A program made the translations under genes and the position numbers. Positions 24,023 through 36,607 of a stretch of 64,000 nt of DNA are shown one piece after another. Under the pieces are notes generated by a model that was not told the origin of the DNA, did no database searches, and saw nothing but the letters and a program-made list of their open reading frames with translations. This stretch comes from Knoxdaviesia capensis (lineage: Eukaryota; Ascomycota; Sordariomycetes; Microascales; Gondwanamycetaceae): the NCBI GenBank assembly GCA_001510575.1, contig LNGK01000012.1:704389-768388 (forward strand), given 5' to 3'. Each line of letters begins with the position of its first letter. The first letter of the stretch is position 1.

Positions 24023-27000
24023 AGAATCAAATTACTCAAACAGATTTTACCGCATACCTGAACAGAACAAATTCTTTTGATCTTTCTTCATCTGTGTGAC
24101 GGATATATACTTACCACTTACACACTAAAATACTGTGCGATTGAGATGAGATCATGGCTATTGGCATCTTCATCATCTGCACTCTAGCACGGGAATCCAT
24201 TCGGACACAGGGTGTGCGTGCGATTATGATTTGAGAGTGAGCGCAGCGGCGCCGAGCGTGGCACTACAGATAAGCATGAGCAAGTTACAAGCCTACCGGT
24301 CACATTAGATGCGTGCATGCACGTTTAATAACATCTATTTGGACCTAACACGAAAAAGCCGATTTGAGAGCGTAAAGATATGCAGCGATCTCGCAATTGT
24401 AGGTCCCCTTTTACTAAGTTTGTCGACATTTCTAGGTCCTCCGATGATCTTTCGCTGATCTGCATCTGGCCCACACAACGGAGGCTCTCTTTACCTCTGT
24501 TAACCGGACAAGCAAGGGCCTTTGGACTGCCGAAGAGAAGGAGGACTACGTGTGCAGCAATTAGACACAACACAGCAAAGCGAGCGCCGGAGCGAGCCGA
24601 AGTTATGGGAAGGGCTGCGAAAGAGGACATGCAGTAATGCAAGGCGCCACCGAGAAGGGCAAAAAGGACTAAAAAGCAATTGAACAAGAGCGAGAAAATT
24701 GGAGATCACGGCTGGTGACCTGTGGGCTTTTTCCATGTGTGCGGTTCTTGATCCGCTGGCGAGGGATTGTCAATGCTGAGGGTCTAATGGATTGCCTTCA
24801 TTTCATGCCGCACATGCATGCAGGTGCAGGAGATTGCGTACGTGTAATGTGTGCCCTCTGCCATGTGAGACGTTGATACGGGATGTGTGCTCTTTGCATG
24901 ACTCCGGTTCTGGGTTCAGAGTGGATGTGTATATGCCGCTGGCGGAAGTATGTTGGGAACTGCGAGATTGAGAAAGGCTGGCAGGACGCGGGTGAGATAA
25001 TGAACGAAGGCAAAAGTACGGGGAAGTGATGGCGAGAATCATGAATGGAACCGTGGACGTCTTAGTTGTGGTTGATCGTCTGTAGGTTAGTTGGCATAGG
25101 TCTTTCGATATACCCCTTTTCACTATAATACCCAGCCTTCTCATCTCTCTTGGTTCTCGTGATTCGTTACGGAGGGTACTGGGACACGCCTCCCCCACCA
25201 CACCAAAAAAAAAAAAAGATTTGTTCCACGGGTGGGCAAGAGCGCAAAGAGATGGCTGAGATATAGGAGTGACGGAGTTTGTTACGAAGGGTTGAGGCTT
25301 GCAATTAGCCGGATTCACACAAGGAACAACCAGGAAACGGAATATAGCGATCTCAGGTTCGGTCATCCGGGGCTGTGAGCTGGGCTGAGCAGCCAGCATA
25401 GAGGCAGCGAAACCATACTGCATCGCTGGCTAGCCGCAATGCAACTAATAGGATGATCAAGGCGATCTTGAGCAGATGAGGCTATTCTGGCATTGTGCAA
25501 CACTGCGCCGGATGAAGTCGTGCAGCAAACAACAGTTGGCGCTCACCCCACCGACGCACCGGCTGAATCGAGAGCTGAGCCTTCATGGATCGCCGGTGTC
25601 AGAGACGGGGACGCTGAGATGGCAATCGGGACTCACAGCCTCCCGGTTTGTTCACGTGTAAACCCAGGGGTCGCAAACGTGGATGATCTGGATCTGCTGC
25701 TGTTGGGGGGAAAAGTGCTACAATACTCGCTGCAGACCTTCTCGTCTGCAACATTGGAGTTGAGATCGGTGAGATCTGACTTCTCACACGAAACACCGCG
25801 AGAATCTTGGTGACCGAAAGGAGGGACAGGAACACCAGTGACACACACATGTAGTGCCCGATTGGAAACGCATGCACCGTAGATGATTTACGAAGATAAT
25901 ACACACAAACGAAACAAAAACACCCCCCAGAACGGTACAAAGATTGTCCAGCCTTCTCCCAGACCCAGCGAACATCGAAAAAGTCCACCAGACCCCTTTT
26001 CCCCCATCACAGGGGAAAAAACGGGAGAAGAAATCCGGCCTGCAATTATGATTTTTCTGGGGCTCGACGGACACCGGGAGTTCTTAGAAAGAAAAAAGAG
26101 AATAATCGAAGAACAACCTTCGCTCCCAGTAACAGGGGAAACTGTATAAAAACTTCAAGTCGAGCCAGCCGCACGAAGAGAGAAAGGGAAAAAAAGAAAA
26201 AAAGAAGAAGGAAAAATTTCCTTCAATGACTCTGGGCTGTGGATGTTGAATTTATATGGGAGAATTTTTTTGGTGGGGTATATGTGGCTGGTAACATCTC
26301 AGCCACACGTGGCGCAAAGTGGGAACCCTAAACAAAAGCCCCATATCCTCAAAGTTCGAGATTTTGATCTCTACAGTGATTGACACAAACAAAACGACCC
26401 TCAAGCTCAGAACTCGACTTTCATTGCACCAGCTCGCACATAAAACCGCTCTTGAATGAAACTACAAAGACATCGGTTGTCTGACGTAACGTGAAGTTGA
26501 CGAGGGGTGACCCTTTTAACCTACCGCGTACTGGAAAACTGGTGATTTTTCGGGTGTCGTTTGAGAAAACACGGCTTGATGTGTTGATGAGGACTTCCCC
26601 GGAAAATCACCTTTTCCAAGCCATCTCTCTTTTCTGTTTTTCCAGGTATTATTCCCCTTCCAACCAATATCCTTCTCCCCTCGGTACACATATGGTGATA
26701 ATATACTCGGCGATCAAGCCAGTTTGCCGCGCCCCCCCAGTTTGTTCCCCCGCCATTATTACCGGGCACGTAGATGGTGGATGACGTTCTTGCGATCGCC
26801 GATACCACTGGCGGTGATATGATTTATGAAATATCGATGGTCGGGTGGTGTAAACTCTATTTAGTCTCGGGGACAGGATTTCTCTGTAGTTTTTAGTGTG
26901 GCGTTTCGGTATTCAAACCCACTGGTAATCACGGGCCCGTGCCAATAATGCCGACGGATAAAATAAAGCGTTCACGGGGGAGGTTGATCAGCGAGGTAGC

Positions 27001-30000
27001 AAGAGGCTTTGTGTGTTTGGGGGTCCTGTTGACGACTCCGCGTGATGCCCTGGACTCAAGAAAATAAAATACTGGTATCATCTGTCTTTAGACGAGCGAG
27101 CTCCGTGCCACACCGAGGAGGGAGGGCGACTTGAGAGGGATCAGTGGATGGTTGCAAGTGACATACGACTTATGTCTTGGAGTACACATTCAGCAGTCCT
27201 ATTTTTGGCTGGGCTAAGTAGAGTATGAGCGATCCCGACATTGGAGGGCGGCGCGGAGGATAGTCACGCGAGTTGGCTGGTGGAAACCGGTACAGGTAAC
27301 GTCGGTGTCGATTTACTGTCAGCGATGGAAAGTGGCCTGGGTGACTCAGATTTCAGAGGACGGACCTTGGGGGGGGGTTGGTTTTCAAGAGAGTCGTTCC
27401 CGGCCGAGTAAATCTCTCCTATGATTCCGTGCTGCTCTGTGTTCGGGTAAGGCGTTCTGGGAAGGACAACTTACAAAACCTTTCGACATCAGGGCAGTGA
27501 AATCATATCACCAGACAGACCGTTCCAACCGAGATGATTGGGACGCTTTACCAACATATTTCCTTGGGAAGGGAGGCAGGCCGAGCCCGAACAATTACCA
27601 GAAAGAGGCAAGACGATTAATTAGGCCAATTATTGGGTGTTTCTATATTTAAATCTTAGGGATCCCTCAACTTTTTATATTAACTTCCACATAATTGATT
27701 CGGGGGGTGTTTGATATCAAGCTGGTATAGCACTGTATGTTGCTGGCACGTAACTTGTGGTATAGTGTCCAACAGCCTGTTGTAACCATATACTGTACTT
27801 ACTGTACGTATGTGGGTAGCATGTGCCAATTTATGAAGTGCCCGTATAACAGCCAGTCATGACCCTTCCACCCCTAAAGGTTACCCAGGATGCAAGCAAA
27901 CGTGGCTCCTGTCGCTGATGTTGGATTTTGGGGGCAAGTGGGCGCGCGGGAACGCCCAGCTCAGGGTTTTCTGGTCTCTTCATACCGGAGTCCTTGCAGC
28001 TACCTCCTTTGCTACATACATCAACATATACGAACTGTCTGTTTGTAGACCTCTCGCTTTCACCTCCAATCTCAAATAGCACGTATACATGAAGGTTCAT
28101 GGCCCCTCATCCATGGCTCGTATATTGTTGTATTTTCTCACAGTATAAGTTGACGCTTGGTCTGGCGCGGGGTTCTTCCGCTTCGATAAACAAATGTGGC
28201 CGTTGTGACGAAGGGGTAGATATGTCTGGGGGCGAACGGGCACAGTAGAGAAATAGCTGGTAAGATATCGAGACAAAGAAGGACGACGCACGCACTTCCT
28301 ATAGCCGACCTGAATTTCGCAGGATCTCGCCATCCATACTCCGTTCTCCTTCGTGGATAAACTTTCAAGTCTTAGTAGTCAGAGCTTGGCTCCAGCGTGG
28401 GGTTAATATAACCAGCGGCACATATTCTCTCGTGAACGGATGGCGAACCATGGGTGGATGGCATTAAGTGGTTGTGAACTGGCCACAGTACATGCGCTAG
28501 TTGTTCGGCATTGAAGAAGAAATGAGGGCACAAACCCAACGAGGGCGGGACAAAAAGGAGGGAGAGCCCGGGGAAGATGGTGGCAGAAGAGAGGGGAGGG
28601 CGGGACATGAGGAGAATGTGTGGCCCCTGAATGCAATTACCAAAGTTGCGGAAGTTGGAGAAAGACAGCACGGACGAGGAAGGGTGAACTACGTGCACGC
28701 ATTATCCGGGAGAACTTCAAGTGAAGGCTGAGAGGCTTACAGGTCTGAGGTAACGAATGCTTCTGTAAGTCAAAGGCAGGGTATGAGCCCAAATATAGAA
28801 CTGATTATATTTAACGGGGGGCGATTTTGCAGTTTCTCAACTGCCTCTTTGGCATTGACGGTTTGCTTAGTTTGGCACCTAGAAAATTAGGCCCATGGCC
28901 AAAGTATATTAGAAAATAAGCGAGACCAGACTGGATGGAAATCATGGCAGTCCAATTTTTTTCTTTTCAAAGGAAAAAAAAAAGAAAAGAAAAAACCCCC
29001 CCCAAAACCCCCCTCAAAAAACCTGTCCTGGGGCACTTACAGATGCGCTTTCAGATATAGGGCACACTCGGTGATATTAATTTCAAAGGCGTCCGTGACC
29101 TGGAGCACGACCGTCAAGCTTGAAGTCCAAGCAAGCAACTCTGCTCTGTATGGCTTGCCAATGCGAGAAGTGTGCCGGAAAGTGACGAGGGTGCCAGGGG
29201 ACCAAGTTTCGTTGCTTGGTCCTTGGCTGGACAGGCTTATGTGCAGCACGGAACATGACAATGAGAAGGACAAAAGAACACCAGAAACTTCTGGCTTCCC
29301 GGAGCGACCGATGGTCGACCCCACCTTACCTAAGTAATCTCGGGGCGCAATGGAATCCAAGACACAACACTGAGAAGCACACGCCAATTGGGGGGTGGTT
29401 CATGGGATTCTCCTTGCTCAAGTAGTGGTATGTTGGTATTCGTCCAAGTCTCTTTCGCTTGGCTCGGGACCACACAGAAGCAGCCAGACAGGCCGGTAAC
29501 CCACCCTCCACAAGCCATAAATCTCTCGCATGGTTGACCATGAAGGTATCAGTAAACCGCCATCGCCTGTCAGATTTGGGGGGTTATGCCTGGGGTGGTG
29601 GTGGTTGTGCTGAAACTGGGTGGGCATCAACGTTACATGGCTTCAAGCAAACAGAAAACGCCCCGAAACGGCACAAGAAGCAAGACAGGTTAAAACATAA
29701 AACAAAACGTGTCGCTGGGCTTGGACGACCAAGACACTTGGATAAAAGCACACGCAAGCAGACAAAAAGCACAGTAACCAATCTTGTCTACCAGTCCGAG
29801 TTCCTGTTTGACGGGCTATGGTTTCATACCTTTGCGAGACGATCTATGATGTGACATGCGTGTGTCTGTTCGTACTGCTCTAAGACCAATAGACCTCCTC
29901 TATCTAATACCGGGGACAGTAAGAAGGGAAAAGAAGCAAGCCAACAGCACTCTGATCTTTGGCGGTTTCGGATTGGGCATTTTGTGGGATGGGATGGCCA

Positions 30001-30720
30001 AAAAGAAGGCTTGAGGGTCCGGGATGTAGTGAGCATGTAGAAGCACAAATTATCAAAAGCACATAGATAATAAGAAGACTCGTCAGATGGAGGGACTGTT
30101 CCATTCTTTACTTCTACAGGATTCCGGCGTCGTATTCGGCCGCTCTCTCCGCATTTCCTAATGTGCAAGCCTTTGGAGACGTTGAGACGCGCATTTGCAC
30201 ATGTTCGGAATGGGGTTTGGTGCTATTGTTAGTGTTGGTGATTCGAGGAGGCCATTTTTTTCTCCTTCTCTTCTCCCTATAAGGCGGGATTGAGGGTATA
30301 AGACCAAGACAACATACGGAGTATAACAGACAGAACTATAGCTCAGGATCCAAGCAACTTTACTACATACGCACTTACACACTACTCAACTTGGTCTGTG
30401 TACCAGTATATTGCCGGTTTAACCCAACCAAGTTTTTTGGACCTTTATCTTCTCCGCCTCCTTAGCTATAAGTTAATCTATTTGTGTCAAACTAAGGATG
30501 CACTTGATATGATATATATTAATCCAAGTTGGTGTAGTTCAGCAATTAGAGGTGGTTTTTTATGGTTTAGCCACGGCGGTGAGGCCGAAGGGGGAGCAGA
30601 AAAAAACCAAAAACCAAAAAACCCCGACTTAGGCTTCAACCGTTTAGTTCAAGTGAAGTGTTTGAGTTGTACGGGAAAAAAAGGAATGGTATTGTTTGTG
30701 TGTGCGAGGTTGGAAGTTAG
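24023..30720. other. Long non-coding stretch downstream of txl1
   Basis: About 6.7 kb without a recognisable gene on either strand. Visible features are an A run near 25204-25217, purine-rich sequence at 26160-26220 and 28500-28620, a telomere-type AACCCTAAAC at 26324-26333, a double TACTGTA at 27791-27806, and a poly-purine/C-run element at 28956-29010 described separately. Open frames are short, often lack ATG and overlap on both strands, as random sequence would. Confidence 0.5.
28956..29022. repeat. Inverted T/A tract followed by C runs (G4-capable)
   Basis: TTTTTTCTTTTC (about 28956-28967) and GAAAAGAAAAAA (28984-28995) are reverse complements and could form an A/T hairpin. Directly after come C runs of eight and six or seven separated by AAAA, so the minus strand reads as G runs separated by T, a possible G-quadruplex. 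Function unknown. Confidence 0.65.
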
Positions 30721-33700
30721 ATAAAGCGCACCAAAGCGTTAACATGGGGCCATCCTGGGGTCCGTCCGTGTCTCCATGTGATTCCAATGAAGGAGGATGT
30801 ACTGTACAGGCTGGCCCTGCTTCTGGAATATGCTCATGGTGTTCCCTGGGCTAGCTAACACAGCCTCTGAGTGTTTTTCTACTCACCAAACATCCCCCTT
30901 GGCCTTTGTCTCCACTGGAGTATTTAGCCGTGTCTTGTTGGCGTATATATTGCCCCAAGTACTTCGTTTAGTTGGCTTGACTCTCTTAACTGTTTAGTGT
31001 TCCAGTAACGTTAGGACTTCACAGGTATATGTGTATAAGTAAGTACAGAACATAACTAGGTCAGGAAGAGTAGGTTAGGCTAGGTTAAGTCACAGTTTCA
31101 ATTTCTGCCGTCTGCCCCTCCCTTAATACAGTGTCATATGGAGCCACATTCTTTTTTGCTATCTCTGTCATTGATGTCTTGTCTCTACGCCAACAGATCT
31201 CGGCAAGAAGGGTCTGAGAGAGTACGGCTCAGCATGGAGCCAAAAAAAAAAAGGGAAGACCAGAAAACAGGGCGACAGAAACGGGCTCCAACATAATCTT
31301 CGTAGTGTCACGAAAGGACCAAACGCCGAGCCGATGGACCTGACTAGAATATAAACCAGCCGAGTTAGTTAGCTTCCACGGCCCACACCACCAGAGGATC
31401 ACCGAAATTAAAGAAGAAAAAGAAGAAGCAGAAGAAAACTCCATCATACTGAAATGGTGCGGTTAGGGCGCCAAAAAAGGACTTTGTGCCTCTCGCAAGA
31501 TACATTCCACAAAAGGAGGAAAAAACGTAGACGACAAATATTTATGTCGTCGCCTGACGTCTTTGCCACCTGTTCCTGACCCTAGGTGTGATCACAACTC
31601 GAGCAGTCCTTCGTTGACATCTGATTGTTCCTTCGGTGATACTTAGTCATTCCTTCCGAGCACCAACTCTGGCCCGCCTGGTATGAATACAGTACACTGA
31701 CTTCCCTCTCACTGCAAGCCGAGTCTTTCTCTCATGTCCTTCATCCCACAGCACCTTGCTGCGCACACGGTAGGTTGGTACTGCACATTTAAGTTACATT
31801 CTTACTCACACCGTTTCCCCCCCTTTCACACATCTCCAAATTTCGGCATAAAAGACTTGCTTGGTGCGAGCTGCTACGCCGCCCAGCGCTGTGGTAGTCG
31901 GGTTTGCTTGGACTGCTAGTTTTTTCTGGTCTGAGGTGGAAGTGCGAGTAGTAGCCAGAGTAAGTGATTTGTCTGGCGTCTGGTACTGGCTTTGCCAGAC
32001 TATTGGAGGAAATAGGAAGGGAATGAAGAGAAGAAGCAAGCATAGGCAGGCACTTGCTTGCTAGTCTCAAGTCTGTTTACTGCTGTTTCCACATGATTGA
32101 CTGGGCTATGATTTTAACATGTTTCTGCTGCTCCTTCCCTGTTCCATCCACCCCCCCTTTTTCTTGACCTGGTGAGGGCCCCTCTGGTGGTTTGGGAATC
32201 TTTGATGTTGTGCTTGGGCTCTGATCTTCTTGGGGTATGCAGTTTAGAACGGGAGAGGAAGGAAGAAGGGGGTGTGAATTATTCTTGGAAAGTGGGATCT
32301 GCAGGGTTTTCTTTCCCAGATCTTTAAATGTCAACCTTGATTGAATCTTTAAATATTCCTGTCCACCTCTCGGTTTGCAGCTTTCTCCCTCCCCTGTTGT
32401 GGTATTTTATCTCTTCGTTTGGCCCTCTGCCTTCTTCTCCTTCCCTTTTCTCCTTTTCCTGTCCTCTCCGCTGCCGTTTGTTTCTTGCTCGCTCCGTGGT
32501 GTAACTACTGGCTGACTGCATGCATGCCTCTTCTCATCTCTACGTTTGCACATCGCCAACCGCATCAACCAGATCCATAGGAATATTTCCCCTCTGGAGA
32601 ATCACCTTGATTGCCCGTGTCACTGCTCTTGCTCATAGATAATGCATACTGCATGCTGTACATCTGCACCACCTTTTATTTCCACTCCACTTCGGCCTAC
32701 AGTATAATCATTTGTGTATGCTCATCAACACACCCTTCCTGCTCCAAGTTCTCTCTCGCCGGCTTCTTCCTCATACTCCCACTCCCTTCGGTTTGTTTGG
32801 CCTGCATACAGACACCATTCTCCATATATCGCTTACGTCCATCTATATGTATTTCATTTATATATCACTGTATGCCACCACCACATCCCATTTGTGCGAA
32901 TCACTTATAGTATCTCTGCCCACCGCAAACTTATACCAAGCCCCCTTCTCCTTCCTCTTTCCGGTTTTTGAAGCTTTAAAGAATCATTTATTTAGACGCC
33001 ATTTTTTTATTTATATTTTTTTTCTATGTTCTCGATATATCTTCACTTAGTGCGTGCACACTCGGCAACCTCTCGCTGTCTTCTGTATCCCTTCCATCTC
33101 CCTCATCTATACGCCAATATCTTTCATATATTGTTCATTTATATATAGACTGAACCAGCCTCAATCAACCCTGTGGTCTTCGTTGTCTTTCCTCCTGTGC
33201 CTGTTGCCCATACGATCCCTCCCAGATCCAAACCGCTTCCTCTGCTTCTGCGCTTAATCTCCACCATCAAGAACCTCGTCATCGTCATCTCCACACTGGC
33301 ACTCAATATTTTGCCCTGAATATTCCAACTTGGGGAGCTGTCGTCTTTTCGAATTTCGACCTTTGTCACCTGCGTTTTCTGCTTGACGCCTCCCATCTGG
33401 CGGGCAGTTACTCTTTTGATATATCTGTCTATATCCCATACGGACGCTCCTTCTTTAGAGCTTCCTTTTCTCTCTTTCGAACATCATAAATTTTCTTCTT
33501 CTTTTTTTTCTTTCTATTTTTTCCTTCGGGCTTTTTTCTCTCTCGTTCTTTTCTTCTCTTCTCTCACTGTCTCTTGCCCGGTATCCTTTCTTTTCGTCTT
33601 TCCCCCTCCGAAATAGCCAAATAATAAAGACGGCGCAGTTGTGATATCACCACTTTCCACACACGCCGCTTGTGTTTCGGAGGCTGGGCTGGCTTCTTTA

Positions 33701-34638
33701 ATATTCTTGCCTTTGATCTATATATTTCCTGCCACTATTATAGTTTTTAATTCCTCCTCTCCTTCATCTTAATATTCTTGCATCTGGCTTTTTTTCCCCT
33801 GCTTTTATTTCGCCGGCATCGATTCTCCAAGACCACATTACCTACGGTCCTTTCCTCCTCTTTTGAATGCATATTCACGTGTGGTTTCTCCTTCCGTCTG
33901 TCGCCCACTCACTGCCAACTCATCATCAACATAAACCCGCCAACGCAACCTCGATCATATTACAGCCCCATTCTTCTTCACTGCATATCACCGGCTCTCT
34001 AAGCTCGCTGAATACCGGCCTTATCTCACGTATAGGGAACGGAGGACCTCGTGTTTCTCATTTCTCGTTATTTCTGCCCATCGCCAATCCCCAGAATAAA
34101 GTCACCGAAACCATCCAGCCTCACACGATTCCGGTTTTCTTGATCGGCGGTGCAATATCCTTTCCCGTCTACTCCCTCCCAGCCTTACACCTCCAAGATC
34201 CTGACATTGCATTAGATTAAACTTGGTCCTCCGATTGGGATCACCAGCTCACATATCCAGCCTCGTCTTATACTTCACTCTGTATAATACTCCTCATTCC
34301 ACCTCACATCCATGAGATACACACTAGCACATACATTCACCGGTTTTCCAGTCTCATTTTTGAAGCCCCGGGATCATTCCAATCCGCAAGCTCTTATATA
34401 CAGGACAACAGAACCTCCAGTCATCTCTCCCCAGCGCAGTCTGTCCATATTCAATCATTTTCCCAACCATATAATAATCCCCTATATCCCCAACCCAACT
34501 TGACCTCTTCAATTCAGGTTCCTATCTCCACCATACTCATTTTATCCCTTGTTTCGTGGCTGTCTCTTTTGTTCAGCTCCTCGACTGGATTCTATCAACC
34601 ACATCTTCATAATATACAGACCTGTTCAACTATTCACC
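30721..34638 (+). promoter_or_regulatory. Promoter and pyrimidine-rich leader of the 2EXR gene
   Basis: From roughly 32100 and very clearly from 32480 to 34640 the plus strand is rich in C and T, with long CTTTTTTCTCTC-type tracts around 33480-33610. This ends directly at the ATG of the 2EXR gene, so it is probably its transcribed leader, perhaps 2 kb or more. It carries many upstream ATGs; the best defined upstream frame is 34312-34503 (63 codons), ending about 135 nt before the main start. TACTGTA/TACAGTA units occur at 30800, 31688 and 32698. No domain-containing coding sequence is present. Confidence 0.5.
34312..34503 (+). other. Upstream open reading frame of 63 codons in leader
   Basis: ATG at 34312 in the context TCCATGA, TGA at 34501-34503, 135 nt before the predicted main ATG. 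The peptide is not recognised. If the pyrimidine-rich region is transcribed as the leader, this frame could limit translation of the downstream gene. Its use is inference. Confidence 0.35.
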
Positions 34639-36213
34639 ATGTGTTCCTGCACATGCTCAGTACATCAGCTGCCCTCACGGCTATCTGATGCATCGCCTGC
34701 CACTTCTCCAGCAGTCGACTTTCCTCGTTTTCTCCGGCTACCAGCCGAAGTTCGAGTCATGATCTGGGATCTTGCGCTTCCTGATGGACGTGTCTATGAA
34801 ATCCTTGACACTCCTCCTAATAAGGGCTTCGACCGGCCTTCATTTTCATCTGCTGCATCGTCGCCTCATTCTTCACATTCCTCGCCATCAACGGCTTCTC
34901 GATCCGCTGCCGAAGCTGCCGCGTCTCTCACGTTTGCGAATCGGACCCCGGCCCCTCCGCCTACTCTCGCTGCAACATGCCAAGAAGCTCGCCATGCAGT
35001 TCTGCGTCACTACCAACCCTTGACGCTGTCGGGGGTCACGAAGTATGTTGACCTGTCACGAGATGTGCTGCTGTTGGAGCCGTACCTGCTTGTGCGGCGA
35101 TTGCTTCGCACTCTGATGCGGCTTGCCGCCATCCCACTTGTTCGTGACCGAGCGGAGTCTTTGGCTCTAGGAACGTCCTATGGATTGCATTCTGGCATCT
35201 GTCACCCATTGCTTAGCTGGAAGGTGTCACGCTCCAATATGGCAAAGTTTCTTGCCCGAATTGCCGCTTTAACGCGCCTCCATCGTTTGGTATTTGTCGT
35301 TCATCAAGAATTCGACTTTGCCTTTGACGTCCAGACTCCTCCACCTGTCCTAACCATCTCTTCTCCCGCCGGCGTTTCCCCATCCTTTAGCATTATGACA
35401 TCCCCATCAACCCCGCCGCCTTGGCCATTCCCCTCGCCTCCCCTTTCCGAGGGCCAGACTGGGCTGGTCCCGCCTGACAAGCATTACCTTGGAACATCTC
35501 TACAGACTCCACCATCACTATCTCCCTCGGCAGCATCGTCCCCTCCATCTTCTCCATCGTCTAGCCACCGGATACCCGGGACCTCACCTGGAGGTGCCAT
35601 GTTTTCAACACCATCATTGCTGGCGATGCCCCCTTCTCTATCACATGGCCTGTCAACTTCTATGAACTATCCGCAATCTTATCCTCCGCCTCTTCACCCT
35701 CCACCCCATCCGGTCCCACAACTCGGAACTCGAGTTCCCGCGCATCCACAGCTTTTGCATCAGGCCTACCGCTTCAAGTTCGACATTGAAGGCCATATCA
35801 ACTACCATCGCCCCGCTAGAACCCATACGAACTCCATGCTTTCTTACCCCCTTCAACCACAAGACCTTGCGCGAAGACGGGCCGCACGCGGGAGCTCCAA
35901 GTCAGGAGGAGATGGGAATGACTGTGACGAGGACCGTGATGACAAAGTGCTCCGACTGCTACCGGGAAAGACGGATGCCACGGCGGCGGCGGCTGCTCTG
36001 GCCGCAACAGAGGAGGATACAGACGAGTATGGTGATGGTATGATGCTGGATCCTCGACCAACTAACGACGACTGGCGGCGCTTTCGCAAACAGTTTTCTC
36101 GGGCTATCTTGAAAGAGGTTGCAGAAGGGTTACAACAGGCAACGCTGAAAGGGGCACTACCAGCTACACTGCCAGAGATCCAGGCCGTTAGTCTGCTGTG
36201 GCAATACTCATAG
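34639..36213 (+). CDS. 2EXR-domain protein
   Basis: Intronless, 524 aa from ATG 34639, which sits in a good fungal context (TTCACCATG); the frame extends upstream only through non-ATG codons. Near residue 28, FPRFLRLPAEVRVMIWDLALP matches the start of the fungal 2EXR domain, an F-box-like fold of unknown biochemical role that is greatly expanded in filamentous ascomycetes. The later QEARHAVLRHY segment is also typical of the family. The middle is Pro/Ser-rich and disordered, and the C-terminal third has an acidic DCDEDRDDK stretch, an Ala run and a helical end. No signal peptide or membrane span is seen. It converges with pex1, 394 nt apart. An adaptor or regulatory role is only a guess; the very long leader suggests tight control. 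Confidence 0.85.
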   Translation: MCSCTCSVHQLPSRLSDASPATSPAVDFPRFLRLPAEVRVMIWDLALPDGRVYEILDTPPNKGFDRPSFSSAASSPHSSHSSPSTASRSAAEAAASLTFANRTPAPPPTLAATCQEARHAVLRHYQPLTLSGVTKYVDLSRDVLLLEPYLLVRRLLRTLMRLAAIPLVRDRAESLALGTSYGLHSGICHPLLSWKVSRSNMAKFLARIAALTRLHRLVFVVHQEFDFAFDVQTPPPVLTISSPAGVSPSFSIMTSPSTPPPWPFPSPPLSEGQTGLVPPDKHYLGTSLQTPPSLSPSAASSPPSSPSSSHRIPGTSPGGAMFSTPSLLAMPPSLSHGLSTSMNYPQSYPPPLHPPPHPVPQLGTRVPAHPQLLHQAYRFKFDIEGHINYHRPARTHTNSMLSYPLQPQDLARRRAARGSSKSGGDGNDCDEDRDDKVLRLLPGKTDATAAAAALAATEEDTDEYGDGMMLDPRPTNDDWRRFRKQFSRAILKEVAEGLQQATLKGALPATLPEIQAVSLLWQYS

Positions 36214-36607
36214 TTTTTGTAATGATGATTACCCCCTCTGTTCTTTTCTGCTTTCCATTTTTACGAGTTAGACGCAATGATTTTGACGAATTTCCTTCTT
36301 CTACATCCATTGATTGACCACGCCTGCAATTTTTATTTTATTTATTTTTTGGAATGATATCCACGCTTTTCATCTTCAAGTCCATCGCTTTCGGACTTAC
36401 CTTTTTTCTCTTTACTAGCATGTTTAAGTGGACTACTAGATAAATAGATGACCATACTGGTGTTACTCCTTCATTTATTACTTTGCTTAATTTTTGATAA
36501 CCAACCCAGTCATCACTTTGTGTCCAGGACCCAACCTATGAAATACACGTACATGCTCAGCATGAGAGAGCTCTTCATCACACACCATAAAGTCTTCCGT
36601 TGCTTCT
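36214..36607. terminator. Convergent 3' region of the 2EXR gene and pex1
   Basis: The 394 nt between two convergent stop codons are AT-rich with T-rich tracts (around 36325-36345) and should hold both polyadenylation sites. No further feature is seen. Confidence 0.4.
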
